The notes: generated by a model not told the origin, from the sequence alone. A stretch of 15,889 nt of DNA from CAYSXY01 sp964435165 (GCA_964435165.1 CAYSXY010000049.1:1-15889); one strand, 5' to 3'. Positions 6,083 to 14,497 are shown, counted from the stretch's first letter. Program-made: numbers and translations.

Positions 6083-6520
6083 TTATTGCAGGGAAAGGTC
6101 GATTTTTGACCCTTTATAGGCAGATGCAAGCACATCGTTATGGAATTCTAACACCGTTGGGTGTGAATCATTTTGTAAGTAGTAAATCCACTTTTGAACA
6201 ATGATATCTTCCTGATTTTCGCTTGTTATTGTCTCACCTTTACCCGCTGCATCTGGATTGCCTAGGGAGAGGTAGACCATTTGACTGGTGGCGCCGATGA
6301 AAATTGTACGCTCCATTAATACTTTCTTCTTTTCAAATGGAATGTCTAATTGGCGAATCATGTTCAGACGAACCCGTTCCTGCGAAGCTGCTTCGGAAAT
6401 GCCGAATACATCCACTTTCACCATTAAATCCTGAATAATTTCAGGATTTCTCATATTCACATATGACAGCGACGCTGTTGTCGCCAGCATAATGGAAATG
6501 ATGAGCAGTATTCGAAACAT
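6083..6520 (-). CDS. Membrane-anchored or exported protein, possibly BamE-like fold
   Basis: 145 residues from ATG 6520, favoured because AGGTGG lies 11 bases upstream and a consensus TATAAT (6550-6555) would start transcription near 6543; a GTG at 6535 is the alternative. Residues 1-20 (MFRILLIISIMLATTASLSY) form an uncleaved anchor or signal peptide without a lipobox Cys, so the rest is probably periplasmic. The C-terminal half, with TSQMVYLSLGNPDAA, then QKWIYYLQNDSH and VLEFHNDVL, resembles the lines of SmpA/BamE-like modules (helix, Leu-Gly-x-Pro-Asp, strand Trp-x-Tyr-Tyr, strand). This is a fold guess, not a family assignment. It lies downstream of the 6594-7313 gene, with its own promoter in between. 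Confidence 0.6.
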   Translation of the reverse strand: MFRILLIISIMLATTASLSYVNMRNPEIIQDLMVKVDVFGISEAASQERVRLNMIRQLDIPFEKKKVLMERTIFIGATSQMVYLSLGNPDAAGKGETITSENQEDIIVQKWIYYLQNDSHPTVLEFHNDVLASAYKGSKIDLSLQ

Positions 6521-6549
6521 GTGATTAATGACCACCTGTGGTAGTTATT

Positions 6550-6604
6550 ATTATACGCACAACTATACCATAATTATGGTGATTAATGATTAATTAAGGG
6601 TTAA
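6550..6604 (-). promoter_or_regulatory. Promoter with palindrome and overlapping CtrA-type boxes
   Basis: On the minus strand, a perfect TATAAT -10 lies at 6555-6550. The -35 position falls in ACCATAATTATGGT, a perfect 14-bp palindrome (6567-6580). Just upstream are two overlapping TTAA-N7-TTAA boxes, 6583-6597 and 6590-6604, matching the CtrA consensus of Alphaproteobacteria. They overlap the last codon and stop of the upstream gene. The AT richness of this stretch weakens the case, but spacing and placement suit an activator upstream of a promoter with a poor -35. Confidence 0.5.
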
Positions 6605-7313
6605 AGTTCTCGTTGAGTGATTCTCTGACTCTTGAGATGTAAAGGCGGTGTTGTGCGGCGATTGCGCTAATCGTTTCTTCTTCGCACTGCATATCACCAT
6701 ACATTTCCTTGAATGTGCCGATCGCGGCTTGCCGCACATTGTTTTGAAAAGCAGCGCTAACATCATATGCTGATAGTTCATGCATCATGGCGCTGTTCAG
6801 AATCAGGATGTCATTCAGGCTCGCTTCGCCGCAGCGCTGTAGGATGTAGAAGTTAACAAATGCCTGTTCATATTTGCGTTTAATGGTATCGAGCTCTTTT
6901 TCCATCGCTTCGCGTTGTCGGGTTGCCTGTGCTGCATCAGATGTGACGCTTGTAGTAATAGTCGTCTCTTCTGGGGGGGCTGCATGTTGAGAGGCGATGA
7001 CTTTTTGTAATTCTTCAGCATGGTGACGTTTAAGGTCAAACACAATCACACTAAAGGTGAGGAATACAAACGTTAATGAGATGAGCAATACGTTGCGGGA
7101 GAGCCTGCGCAATAATTGCATAGAGTAATCCAGGGCTGCTGAGTCCTGGCTGGTGGCGTGAGCGGTGAGGCGTTGGTAATATTTGTATAATCGACGTTGC
7201 TCAAGTGCGAGGAAAAAAACTGCGCCACCACTGACGAAAATGAGAACTCCCCACTTAATGGCGGTTTGTGGAGAAATAGTCGTGCCGAAAGACGTTAAAA
7301 TTGAGTCCACCAT
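6594..7313 (-). CDS. Two-pass membrane protein with coiled coil, unknown function
   Basis: 239 residues. Two membrane segments, about 19-37 and 74-92, flank a basic amphipathic loop (LEQRRLYKYYQRL and LLRRLSRN), so the loop is probably cytoplasmic and both termini periplasmic. A Thr/Ala-rich linker (about 105-128) leads to a coiled coil (about 130-155) and a helical C-terminal domain to ENFNP with two Cys (CGEASLND, MQCEEE). AAGGAGG lies only 1-2 bases before the ATG at 7313, so the GTG second codon may be the true start. The family is not recognised. It is transcribed divergently from the giant gene across 257 bp, so the two may share control. Confidence 0.65.
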   Translation of the reverse strand: MVDSILTSFGTTISPQTAIKWGVLIFVSGGAVFFLALEQRRLYKYYQRLTAHATSQDSAALDYSMQLLRRLSRNVLLISLTFVFLTFSVIVFDLKRHHAEELQKVIASQHAAPPEETTITTSVTSDAAQATRQREAMEKELDTIKRKYEQAFVNFYILQRCGEASLNDILILNSAMMHELSAYDVSAAFQNNVRQAAIGTFKEMYGDMQCEEETISAIAAQHRLYISRVRESLNENFNP

Positions 7314-7570
7314 GCCTCCTTGATTGTCATCTTTCTGTCATGATTCTGTTGTCCCAAAATCGGAGCTTTTTGTCCAGTGGCTTCTTCGCAGTAGATTGTT
7401 GTCACTGATAATTAATAGATTTTAGGCGATTGATGTGCATGCAGATAGTTGAAATGACATTTGGTGCAAGTTGCTGATTTAACATAAACTTAATCCAGCT
7501 ATGGTGTTATTGCTGCTAAAATGAAAAGCTGAGAATAGTATGTTCAGCAGAATAGTTAGCAGGTTATTTC
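7314..7570. promoter_or_regulatory. Divergent promoter region with a CtrA-type box
   Basis: This gene-free gap separates the minus-strand membrane gene from the giant gene. TTAA-CATAAAC-TTAA at 7479-7493 is a perfect TTAA-N7-TTAA, the CtrA binding consensus, 77 bp before the giant gene's ATG. A weak promoter, TTGCTG (7510-7515), 18 bp, AATAGT (7534-7539), follows downstream. TGCATGCA (7436-7443) is a short palindrome. The box is seen in sequence; binding by CtrA is inferred. Confidence 0.45.
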
Positions 7571-10500
7571 ATGGTAGATGAGCTTTATCCCTTTTCGCAC
7601 AATGGGCAGAATTATGGTTATCGCGTAACGGAAGATCCGTATCGGGTTGAGGTGGTGGCGATTGGGGAAGATGATGTAGAGCGTCCTGTTTCCTCTTTTG
7701 CGTATAACTCGGCCCTGCTTGAAGATCGGGCGGCTTTTCTTGCATCGATTGATGAGACATTATCGGAGAATCCGGAAGCGTTCCTGGTGCCGAATGCAGA
7801 GAGCCCGCCTCTGGGTATGCTTCCTGTGCATTTGAGTGAAGATATTCAGACACCGCCTGGCCTGAGAAACAGTGAAACAGTGCGTGTGGGTGGACTGGGT
7901 CCTGTTCAGGGGTGGGATGTATCTGATCGCCTGCAGCGTATGTTCTTTGAGGGTGATTTGGATGCTTTCAGCGATATGGAAGGGGACCCTCTAGTTAATC
8001 TTTTTGGCGGAAGTGACGTTGATGCGCTTGGATTATTTGAAGATGTGGCACGTGATATTGTGCTGCATGAAGCGGCATTGCTTTATGAGCAATATCCGGG
8101 GTCTTTTCCGAACCCGGCTGATGAGCAGTTTCTTGATGATGATGGTTTGTTTGATTCGGAGACATATTATGATGCGCTTGGCGATGCCCCCCGGGCAATG
8201 CTACAGCAAAATTTGCAGGATGATGTAGAGGCGATCAACTGGTTTGCTGGGGAAGTTGTTGATGGCGCTGATCTTGATGATTTGATGATTAATGGTGATT
8301 CACCACATCGTGTCACGATGTTGGGCTGGTTGGGCCAAGATGTACTCAGTGAATCGACGTTTACTGCGCTTGATAGTGTGATGCCGTCTAATTCAAGTGT
8401 TGCTGAAAGCGACGTTTCTTCGGTACTTTCATTGCCTTCCCCTATTGGCGATATTCTGCGCAATGGAGGAATGGAGCATTTAGATAATATCGTTTCTTCC
8501 TGGGGTGGGGCTGACCTGCACGAGGATTCACAAGGTTTAGCTGTATTAGTGCAAATGGCTGGAGATGCTGGTATTTCCGAAGTTGCGTTGTTTGGTATTT
8601 TTCAGCGGGCGGTCGAAGATGAGCATGATTTATTGAGTGATGAAGAATCAGAGCGCATTGGGGATACTTTCGTCAATGTGATGACGGCTGCGACATACCC
8701 AGAGTTTGAAAGCGAAATTCTCCCCAATATATTGCCGGGATTGGTGGCGAATGTTGATGAGATGGAGATGCCCTCGGTAGAGGCGTTTACCGTTGAGGGT
8801 GAGTTCGATGCGGTTGGGTATTGGAACAGTCTGACAGATGAACAAAAAGATGTGTTGCGGCCAGAATTGATCGCAGAGGCGGCGCAGCAGGATCCATCGA
8901 TTTACATTACTGATGCCTATGAGCCGATTGGTGATGATCTTGGGCTAATAATGAGTGAGCTTGGGCCTAATTTATTATTGTATCTAGAGCCGGGCGATAT
9001 TGAAGCGATTGAAACAACGTTGGGAATTGATCTCGATGAAGTGGTGATTGATTTTCTGCCACCTGAAATTGCGAATAACCCTGCAATGGTAGAGGCGGCA
9101 ACAGATATTTTGCGTGATTTACCCAATTTGCCACCAGCTTATCGCCAGGATTTATTGAATGTGTTTACAAATCCGGAGGCATTTGCTGACGATCCGCAAG
9201 CGGCGATGGATATGCTGTTTGCGTATCTCGACACGGCCACGCCGGTTGAGATGCTGGAATCGGTGAATGTGATTCGTAACGGTGGGCAGTGGGAAGGGGC
9301 GGAATGGCCTGACCCTGATGATTATACGTCCGATAGCGGTTTTGATGCGGAAGGCTATTGGGATGCAATGGATGATAGTCAACGTGCGGCGGTGCAGGCT
9401 GAGCTTGGCATGCCGTATTATGACCCGCATTACACCATTACCCCGGCAGAGCGCCGTGAGCGTTCTGAGACCATTGGGATGCTCATTGCAGAGGCCGGGC
9501 CTAGTCTTTTAGCGGGTGATGGGGTGGCTGATTTGCCGCCTGCGCTATTTGCGACGACGGCTCCGGTTATTCCAATCGTTGAAGATCGGGACCCGGCTAT
9601 TCCGCCTTATATTGCTAACATGGTAGAGACAGCGGATGCATTGAATGAGGCGGGAGCGAATCCTCCTATTGTGATTCCAGAGGAATTGCGTGGGACGAAT
9701 GATGCTGAAATTGCGGCGTATATTAATGAGAATCCAGGCGCTGTTGAGGTGTTTGCAGAGCAGACGAATTCGGCGCTTAACGCAGAGATAAATGTACGTG
9801 CTGAGCAATATGGGCTGATTAACGAGGACTGGGCGAACCTAAGCTATGATGACAAGGTGGCGCGAGTTGGTGAGGCGATCGATTTTCAACAAGGATTGGT
9901 TGCAGACAGCCTGCCATTTCTCGCATCTGTTATTGAAAATTACAATATGTATCCGCCCGAAGTGCAGGATCAGATTCGTAATCTCGATATTCAGGCGATT
10001 CAGGAAAATCCAGCGCTGGCTGGAGATTTATTCTCAATGGGTGAGGCGATCATCACGGCGAATCTGGAGGTTGCTGAGGCCTACAGTGCTGTTGCGGATG
10101 GGCCGGGCGGATTAGACCAGTTTCGTGAGAGTGAGACGCCGATTGCTGATCTCGATGCAGCATTAATGGGTGATCGGTTTGGGTTGGATGCGAATGACTC
10201 GCGCTATCAGGGTGAGGGTGGATATGATCTGTATTTACAGGATTATCATCTGGCCGTGGCGCAGGAATATGGATTGGAGTTGCCGCCACTCAATCGAGAA
10301 GCTGCGCTGGAGAATTTGAGTGAGTTTATTCCTGAAGGCTTGTTCGATGCCGAAGGCAATGTGGTGGTGCCTGAGCCTGGAGCGGAAGGCTATGACGAGC
10401 GCATTGGCGAGTTGAATACGATTAGTGCGCAGGCTGGGATTAATCTACAGGATTATTACAATGCGGAAGCCGGTACTTATGACTTTGACGGGTGGTCTGA

Positions 10501-13500
10501 AGATTATTTGCTGACGACGGCACAGCGAGAAGATGCGTTAAATGCTGATATTCTTGATATGTCGGCATTGGATACGACCACCTTTAATACGCAATTTGGT
10601 CAGGCAGCGCGTGATCGATCACAGGAGATTGGTGAGTCGCTGTTAGAGACGAGCCGTAATGTGGCCGGGCGCATTACCGGGCAGCCGGATTTGGTGAATA
10701 TGTTCCTTGGTGGCGGCATGTTTGGTGAGCTCAGTGATGATCCGTTCCTTGGTTTCTTTATGCAATTGTTTGAACCATTCCTTGAAGGCTTGATGCCGAT
10801 GTTGATGGATATGGGTGAGGCATTTGGCTTTGTGCCGGAAGGAACGCGCGAACTGGTAGCAGGTTATGAGGGGCTGGAGAGTCTCGTCAATGATGTTGCA
10901 AATGATGAGGTGGATTCGGCGACGATTGTGAACAGGGATTATGTGACTGATTCTGGCGGTGGTGGCACTAATGATGATATTGGGCCTGTGCCATTGGGTG
11001 ATATTGCTCCCGGCTTTAGCATGGTGATGATTGGTGATGAATATGTGCTTGTAGATGCACAAGGTAACCAAGTGCCTGAGAGAGAAATTGATCCGGATGA
11101 CCCTACCGCTTCGTTGGAAGCGCAGGCGGCTGCACTGGGGGTTGATGCTGCGACAATCATTAGTCTTGAGACAGCTGTTAACGTTGCTAACACCTACGAT
11201 GACGCAAAAGAAGCAAATGGCGGTCAAGCGCCGGAGGTGCTTACGGTTGAGGTGCCGACGGATAATGGGCTGGAGCCTGTTGAATTGCAATTGGTAGATG
11301 GTGAATATGTGGAGGTGAACGCTGAGCGCGAAGATGTGGCGCTGAGTGATTTAGGGCTTGATGAAGCTGGCATTGCCGAACTCGGTTTTGATATCAATGA
11401 GCCGGTGACGGTGAATTTTGTGCTCGGGGAAGATGGGGAATATAGCATCGGTAGCATCACGCAGGGTGATGTGGTGATTGATGATCTGACGGTGATTAAT
11501 GAGCATTTCTCAGAGGTTGATATTGATGGGGTGATACTTGGTAATGCGAACCCATATTTGCTCTCCAGCATTGATAATCTGAATGACATTCTGGTGTTGG
11601 AAGAGGCAGCCGCGGATAGAGTGGCACTGCGAGAGGAGATGGGGGCCTATGTGCCGCCCGTGGATATCGCCTTTAACCATGAAACAGGGCTTTATGAAGG
11701 GGTGGTTCCTGAGGGAATGGAGCTGACTGCCGAGCAGCAAATTGGGCTGGATAGTGCGGTGAATGGTTCTAACGCATTTCGTGAAGCCAGTGCCGAACTG
11801 AATTGGTTTGCGCCGGAGACGGTGGTGATGGAAGTGATTGTTGACGGGCAGCTGACGGACGTAACATTCACCTATGATGCGGAAGATGGGCGTTATGAAC
11901 TGCCGAATGATCAGATTCCTGATAGTCCGGAAGTGAATATGGCGCTTGCCGGGCTAAATACGCAGATGTCTCATCGCATTGATAGCGGGTGTTTTAACAT
12001 CGCTGAAGGCTCGGTAGTTGATCTGACGGGTGATGCGCCAGTGGTTGTGGAAGCAGGTGTGCCTAATATTGGTACGTTTGGGCCTGACAGTGAGCCGATT
12101 GAGATGGCATCGCTCAATAATGCACAACGGCAGCTTATTGAAAATCTATACGATCATTATAACGTTGGTCATTTATTAGATGATGGTCAACTTTCGTATG
12201 AAGATATGGTGGCTCTACAGGAGCAACCGGCAGGGCCATCTCAAACCACACCAAATGAGAACGGTTTGAATATTCTATCGAATGCCCTTGCATTGAATTT
12301 GGAAGTGGATGAGTTGTCGTACTCTTCGAATCCGTTGAATTATATCAATGTCGGGCCGGGGCAGTGGGAAGTTGACCCGGTGAGCTATGACCAGGTGATG
12401 GAAGATCCAGGATTTGTCTTATATCCAGGCGGGCCTTTGGAAGATAATGTGCCGGGGCTGGATGATGGGCCGATCATTACTGGTGATGAGCCAGTGGTTG
12501 CGGAAGAGCCTCAGCCTGAGATTACGCCTGAGGTATCGCAACCGGAGCCATCTCAACCGGAGCCATCTCAACCTGAACCGGTAGTGGCCGAGCCTGAGGT
12601 GACAGGAGAGCCGACGACTGGAGCGCAAGAGACGGCTGATGTTGAAGTAGGTCCGAATACGGTGACGGTGACTTATGCCGAGTGGCAAGCCATACAGGGT
12701 GATACATCTTATGCGCCCGATGTAGATGTTGCTGCTGAAGTGTTGAATCGTTTTCCTGAGCCACCAGGTGAACCTAACATTGTAATTACTGAATGGCCGG
12801 AAGACAGCCCAAGCCCGGAAGATGGGATGGATGGGGTTCGGGTGATGAGCTCTATCAATGTGGCGTTAGGTATGGCGCAAAGCCCTCATGCCGAGCCTGA
12901 CAGCCCATTTTTACCGCAGGGTGAGAGTTTTGATTATGAGCGATGGCTGGATAAGGCAACTGCAGAAGCGGATCGCTCACCGGTAACTGCTCGGCTTGTC
13001 ATTGATGGTGAGCCTGTTGATTTAGAGCTTACAGGGCGTACGGGATACATGGAAGAGGGTGAGCTTCCTGTCATGGAAGCCGGGCTGCAAGAGGCGATGC
13101 AGGCCGTTATCGATCGCTCCGGTGTACCCGTTAATGTACAGGAAGTGATTTTTGAATATCAGCAGAATCACCCTGATGGGCCGCCGCTGCGAATATTAGA
13201 ATTTTCGGACGTCACGCTCTTTCCTGAGGCGATTGAGATGCAGAATGATGCGATCTTCATTTCGGATGGGCCGCCTGAAACAGGGTATCACGTTGCGTAT
13301 GGGTTCGCGGCGGTCGAAATTGCTGGCATGAGCAGGCAAGAGGTTGCTGCGCTGAGTAGCGAGATTGAAGTTGCTGTCAATGCCGTGTTGCCTGAACCGC
13401 CAGCCGTGCCGGACGGGCCGGTGAATGTTAATGAAGCGGTGATGGATTATCTCGCTAATGAGTATGGTGATGGGCAGACATTTAATGTTGAAGGCTTGCC

Positions 13501-14497
13501 ACCGCATTGGCAAACATTTTTAGAAAACACCAGTCAGGCATATGACAATGGCTATGAGCATGATTTTGTGTTCAGCGGTCGTGAACACCGGATGATGGTG
13601 CTGGATGAGGAAGGAAATCGCGTTGAGCTCGATGTGCTGGTGCCGGGGCCTGATGGGGTGGTGCCGGATGAACCAGAGCCATTCCCGGAAGTGACGACCG
13701 TGGATGCCGATGATATTATTGGTGGCTCAGATGATACTTCCACTTATTCTGATAATCTTGAAGTTGAAGAAGATCAGTCTGTCGGGCTGAGTGACGCTGA
13801 AACTGCATTTGTGGGGGCATTAGCTGAAGGAGGCATGTTAGCTGATGAGATTGCTGATATTGAGGAATATTTGCAAGAGCATGATATTCACCTTGAGACC
13901 GAAGAGGTAGACAGTCAGACTCGTGTGGTGGTTGATGCATATACGTTAGAGCTGATTGATCAGATTATTCGTGAGAGTGAAAGCCCGGCAGAGGCGCAAT
14001 CACGCCTGGCGGCGGTGGGTATTACCCTGGATGATAATAATCAGCTGGTGGTTGAAAGTGGTGGGTTGCTCTCGCAGGCAGCGAGTCCGCCTTTGGAGGC
14101 TGAGGGTAATCTCGTGATTTCTGTTCAGGGCAGCCCATTGGTGATTGAAGATGTGGATCGTGATGTAGCGGTGACTAATGAGCAAAATGACGTGGTTGTC
14201 GGCGGTGCGGGATCAGATGCGCTTGATCGTGACACAGCCTATGGGTTTATGCAATTGCATGAGCGTGATCCAGATGCAGCTAAGTTAGCGTTAGAAGAAA
14301 TAATTGGACCAATAGACGATCGCACCTATGCGCAGGTTGTGGATGCAGTCTCTGTTGCTGCGGTTGCTGCGCCTGGAGGTGTGGGTTTTGCTTATACAGA
14401 GGTGAGTCCATCCATACTGGGTGATATTGTACCATCTGCGGCTATTGGTGAGGTGGTGCGTCGGCAAGAGTTGGAAGCTGGCGGATTAGCAGCCTAA
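7571..14497 (+). CDS. Giant, very acidic, lysine-depleted repeat protein
   Basis: 2308 residues without interruption. The start at ATG 7571 has only a weak GCAGG ribosome site. There is no N-terminal signal peptide. By hand count there are five lysines (about 426, 762, 1213, 1795, 2238) and one cysteine (1474); Asp and Glu dominate and Arg carries nearly all positive charge. Residues 1-1040 are mostly helical with a recurring F-D-x-x-x-Y-(W/Y) motif at F194, F412 and F591. Residues 1041-1087 are hydrophobic and Met-rich, the only stretch suggesting membrane contact. Residues ~1140-1470 and ~1800-1850 carry repeated beta-hairpin units centred on (D)G-x-Y (Tyr 1158, 1246, 1291, 1375, 1442, 1826). 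An SQPEP linker lies at 1656-1670. An RTX-like GGAGSDALD occurs at 2211-2219. Acidity, Cys poverty and the RTX motif suggest a type I secreted or surface protein; no secretion genes are present here. No family is recognised. Confidence 0.9.
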   Translation: MVDELYPFSHNGQNYGYRVTEDPYRVEVVAIGEDDVERPVSSFAYNSALLEDRAAFLASIDETLSENPEAFLVPNAESPPLGMLPVHLSEDIQTPPGLRNSETVRVGGLGPVQGWDVSDRLQRMFFEGDLDAFSDMEGDPLVNLFGGSDVDALGLFEDVARDIVLHEAALLYEQYPGSFPNPADEQFLDDDGLFDSETYYDALGDAPRAMLQQNLQDDVEAINWFAGEVVDGADLDDLMINGDSPHRVTMLGWLGQDVLSESTFTALDSVMPSNSSVAESDVSSVLSLPSPIGDILRNGGMEHLDNIVSSWGGADLHEDSQGLAVLVQMAGDAGISEVALFGIFQRAVEDEHDLLSDEESERIGDTFVNVMTAATYPEFESEILPNILPGLVANVDEMEMPSVEAFTVEGEFDAVGYWNSLTDEQKDVLRPELIAEAAQQDPSIYITDAYEPIGDDLGLIMSELGPNLLLYLEPGDIEAIETTLGIDLDEVVIDFLPPEIANNPAMVEAATDILRDLPNLPPAYRQDLLNVFTNPEAFADDPQAAMDMLFAYLDTATPVEMLESVNVIRNGGQWEGAEWPDPDDYTSDSGFDAEGYWDAMDDSQRAAVQAELGMPYYDPHYTITPAERRERSETIGMLIAEAGPSLLAGDGVADLPPALFATTAPVIPIVEDRDPAIPPYIANMVETADALNEAGANPPIVIPEELRGTNDAEIAAYINENPGAVEVFAEQTNSALNAEINVRAEQYGLINEDWANLSYDDKVARVGEAIDFQQGLVADSLPFLASVIENYNMYPPEVQDQIRNLDIQAIQENPALAGDLFSMGEAIITANLEVAEAYSAVADGPGGLDQFRESETPIADLDAALMGDRFGLDANDSRYQGEGGYDLYLQDYHLAVAQEYGLELPPLNREAALENLSEFIPEGLFDAEGNVVVPEPGAEGYDERIGELNTISAQAGINLQDYYNAEAGTYDFDGWSEDYLLTTAQREDALNADILDMSALDTTTFNTQFGQAARDRSQEIGESLLETSRNVAGRITGQPDLVNMFLGGGMFGELSDDPFLGFFMQLFEPFLEGLMPMLMDMGEAFGFVPEGTRELVAGYEGLESLVNDVANDEVDSATIVNRDYVTDSGGGGTNDDIGPVPLGDIAPGFSMVMIGDEYVLVDAQGNQVPEREIDPDDPTASLEAQAAALGVDAATIISLETAVNVANTYDDAKEANGGQAPEVLTVEVPTDNGLEPVELQLVDGEYVEVNAEREDVALSDLGLDEAGIAELGFDINEPVTVNFVLGEDGEYSIGSITQGDVVIDDLTVINEHFSEVDIDGVILGNANPYLLSSIDNLNDILVLEEAAADRVALREEMGAYVPPVDIAFNHETGLYEGVVPEGMELTAEQQIGLDSAVNGSNAFREASAELNWFAPETVVMEVIVDGQLTDVTFTYDAEDGRYELPNDQIPDSPEVNMALAGLNTQMSHRIDSGCFNIAEGSVVDLTGDAPVVVEAGVPNIGTFGPDSEPIEMASLNNAQRQLIENLYDHYNVGHLLDDGQLSYEDMVALQEQPAGPSQTTPNENGLNILSNALALNLEVDELSYSSNPLNYINVGPGQWEVDPVSYDQVMEDPGFVLYPGGPLEDNVPGLDDGPIITGDEPVVAEEPQPEITPEVSQPEPSQPEPSQPEPVVAEPEVTGEPTTGAQETADVEVGPNTVTVTYAEWQAIQGDTSYAPDVDVAAEVLNRFPEPPGEPNIVITEWPEDSPSPEDGMDGVRVMSSINVALGMAQSPHAEPDSPFLPQGESFDYERWLDKATAEADRSPVTARLVIDGEPVDLELTGRTGYMEEGELPVMEAGLQEAMQAVIDRSGVPVNVQEVIFEYQQNHPDGPPLRILEFSDVTLFPEAIEMQNDAIFISDGPPETGYHVAYGFAAVEIAGMSRQEVAALSSEIEVAVNAVLPEPPAVPDGPVNVNEAVMDYLANEYGDGQTFNVEGLPPHWQTFLENTSQAYDNGYEHDFVFSGREHRMMVLDEEGNRVELDVLVPGPDGVVPDEPEPFPEVTTVDADDIIGGSDDTSTYSDNLEVEEDQSVGLSDAETAFVGALAEGGMLADEIADIEEYLQEHDIHLETEEVDSQTRVVVDAYTLELIDQIIRESESPAEAQSRLAAVGITLDDNNQLVVESGGLLSQAASPPLEAEGNLVISVQGSPLVIEDVDRDVAVTNEQNDVVVGGAGSDALDRDTAYGFMQLHERDPDAAKLALEEIIGPIDDRTYAQVVDAVSVAAVAAPGGVGFAYTEVSPSILGDIVPSAAIGEVVRRQELEAGGLAA
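10691..10831 (+). other. Hydrophobic Met/Phe-rich segment inside the giant protein
   Basis: Codes for residues 1041-1087, including VNMFLGGGMFGEL, FLGFFMQLFEPFLEGLMPML and MDMGEAFGF. It is the only long hydrophobic stretch in an otherwise polar acidic protein and marks the change from the helix-rich half to the beta-repeat half. It could be an amphipathic membrane-active helix pair or a buried core. Confidence 0.5.
12536..12580 (+). repeat. Three tandem 15-bp units coding SQPEP
   Basis: TC(G/T)CAACCGGAGCCA and a diverged third unit repeat in frame three times, coding SQPEP x3 (residues 1656-1670) inside a longer Pro/Glu/Val-rich linker (about 1640-1690). Such linkers are extended and flexible and commonly space domains in surface or periplasm-spanning proteins. 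The unit number may vary between strains. Confidence 0.85.
14201..14227 (+). other. RTX-like nonapeptide near the giant protein C-terminus
   Basis: Codes for GGAGSDALD (residues 2211-2219), an exact fit to the calcium-binding RTX consensus GGxGxDxUx, preceded by NDVVV as in many RTX repeats. A weaker relative, DDIIGGSDD, lies at about 2047-2055. One full unit is too few to form a beta-roll, so this is suggestive only. Confidence 0.4.

Noticed and set aside
6073..6090. TGCAAT/ATTGCA hairpin after the tail terminator gene
   Set aside because: The stem is short and AT-rich with no U run, and it overlaps the end of the convergent gene; too weak to call a terminator.
10643..11290. 215-codon minus-strand frame inside the giant gene
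   Set aside because: Antisense to a strongly supported long gene. Its His/Arg/Ile-rich composition is what reversed Asp/Glu codons yield, and no start signals are seen.
12120..12220. Possible EF-hand in the giant protein (NVGHLLDDGQLSYEDMVAL)
   Set aside because: The spacing of acidic residues does not fit the DxDxDG calcium loop.
12536..12580. SQPEP units as a CRISPR-like or satellite array
   Set aside because: They are short in-frame coding repeats without spacers; a flexible protein linker explains them fully.
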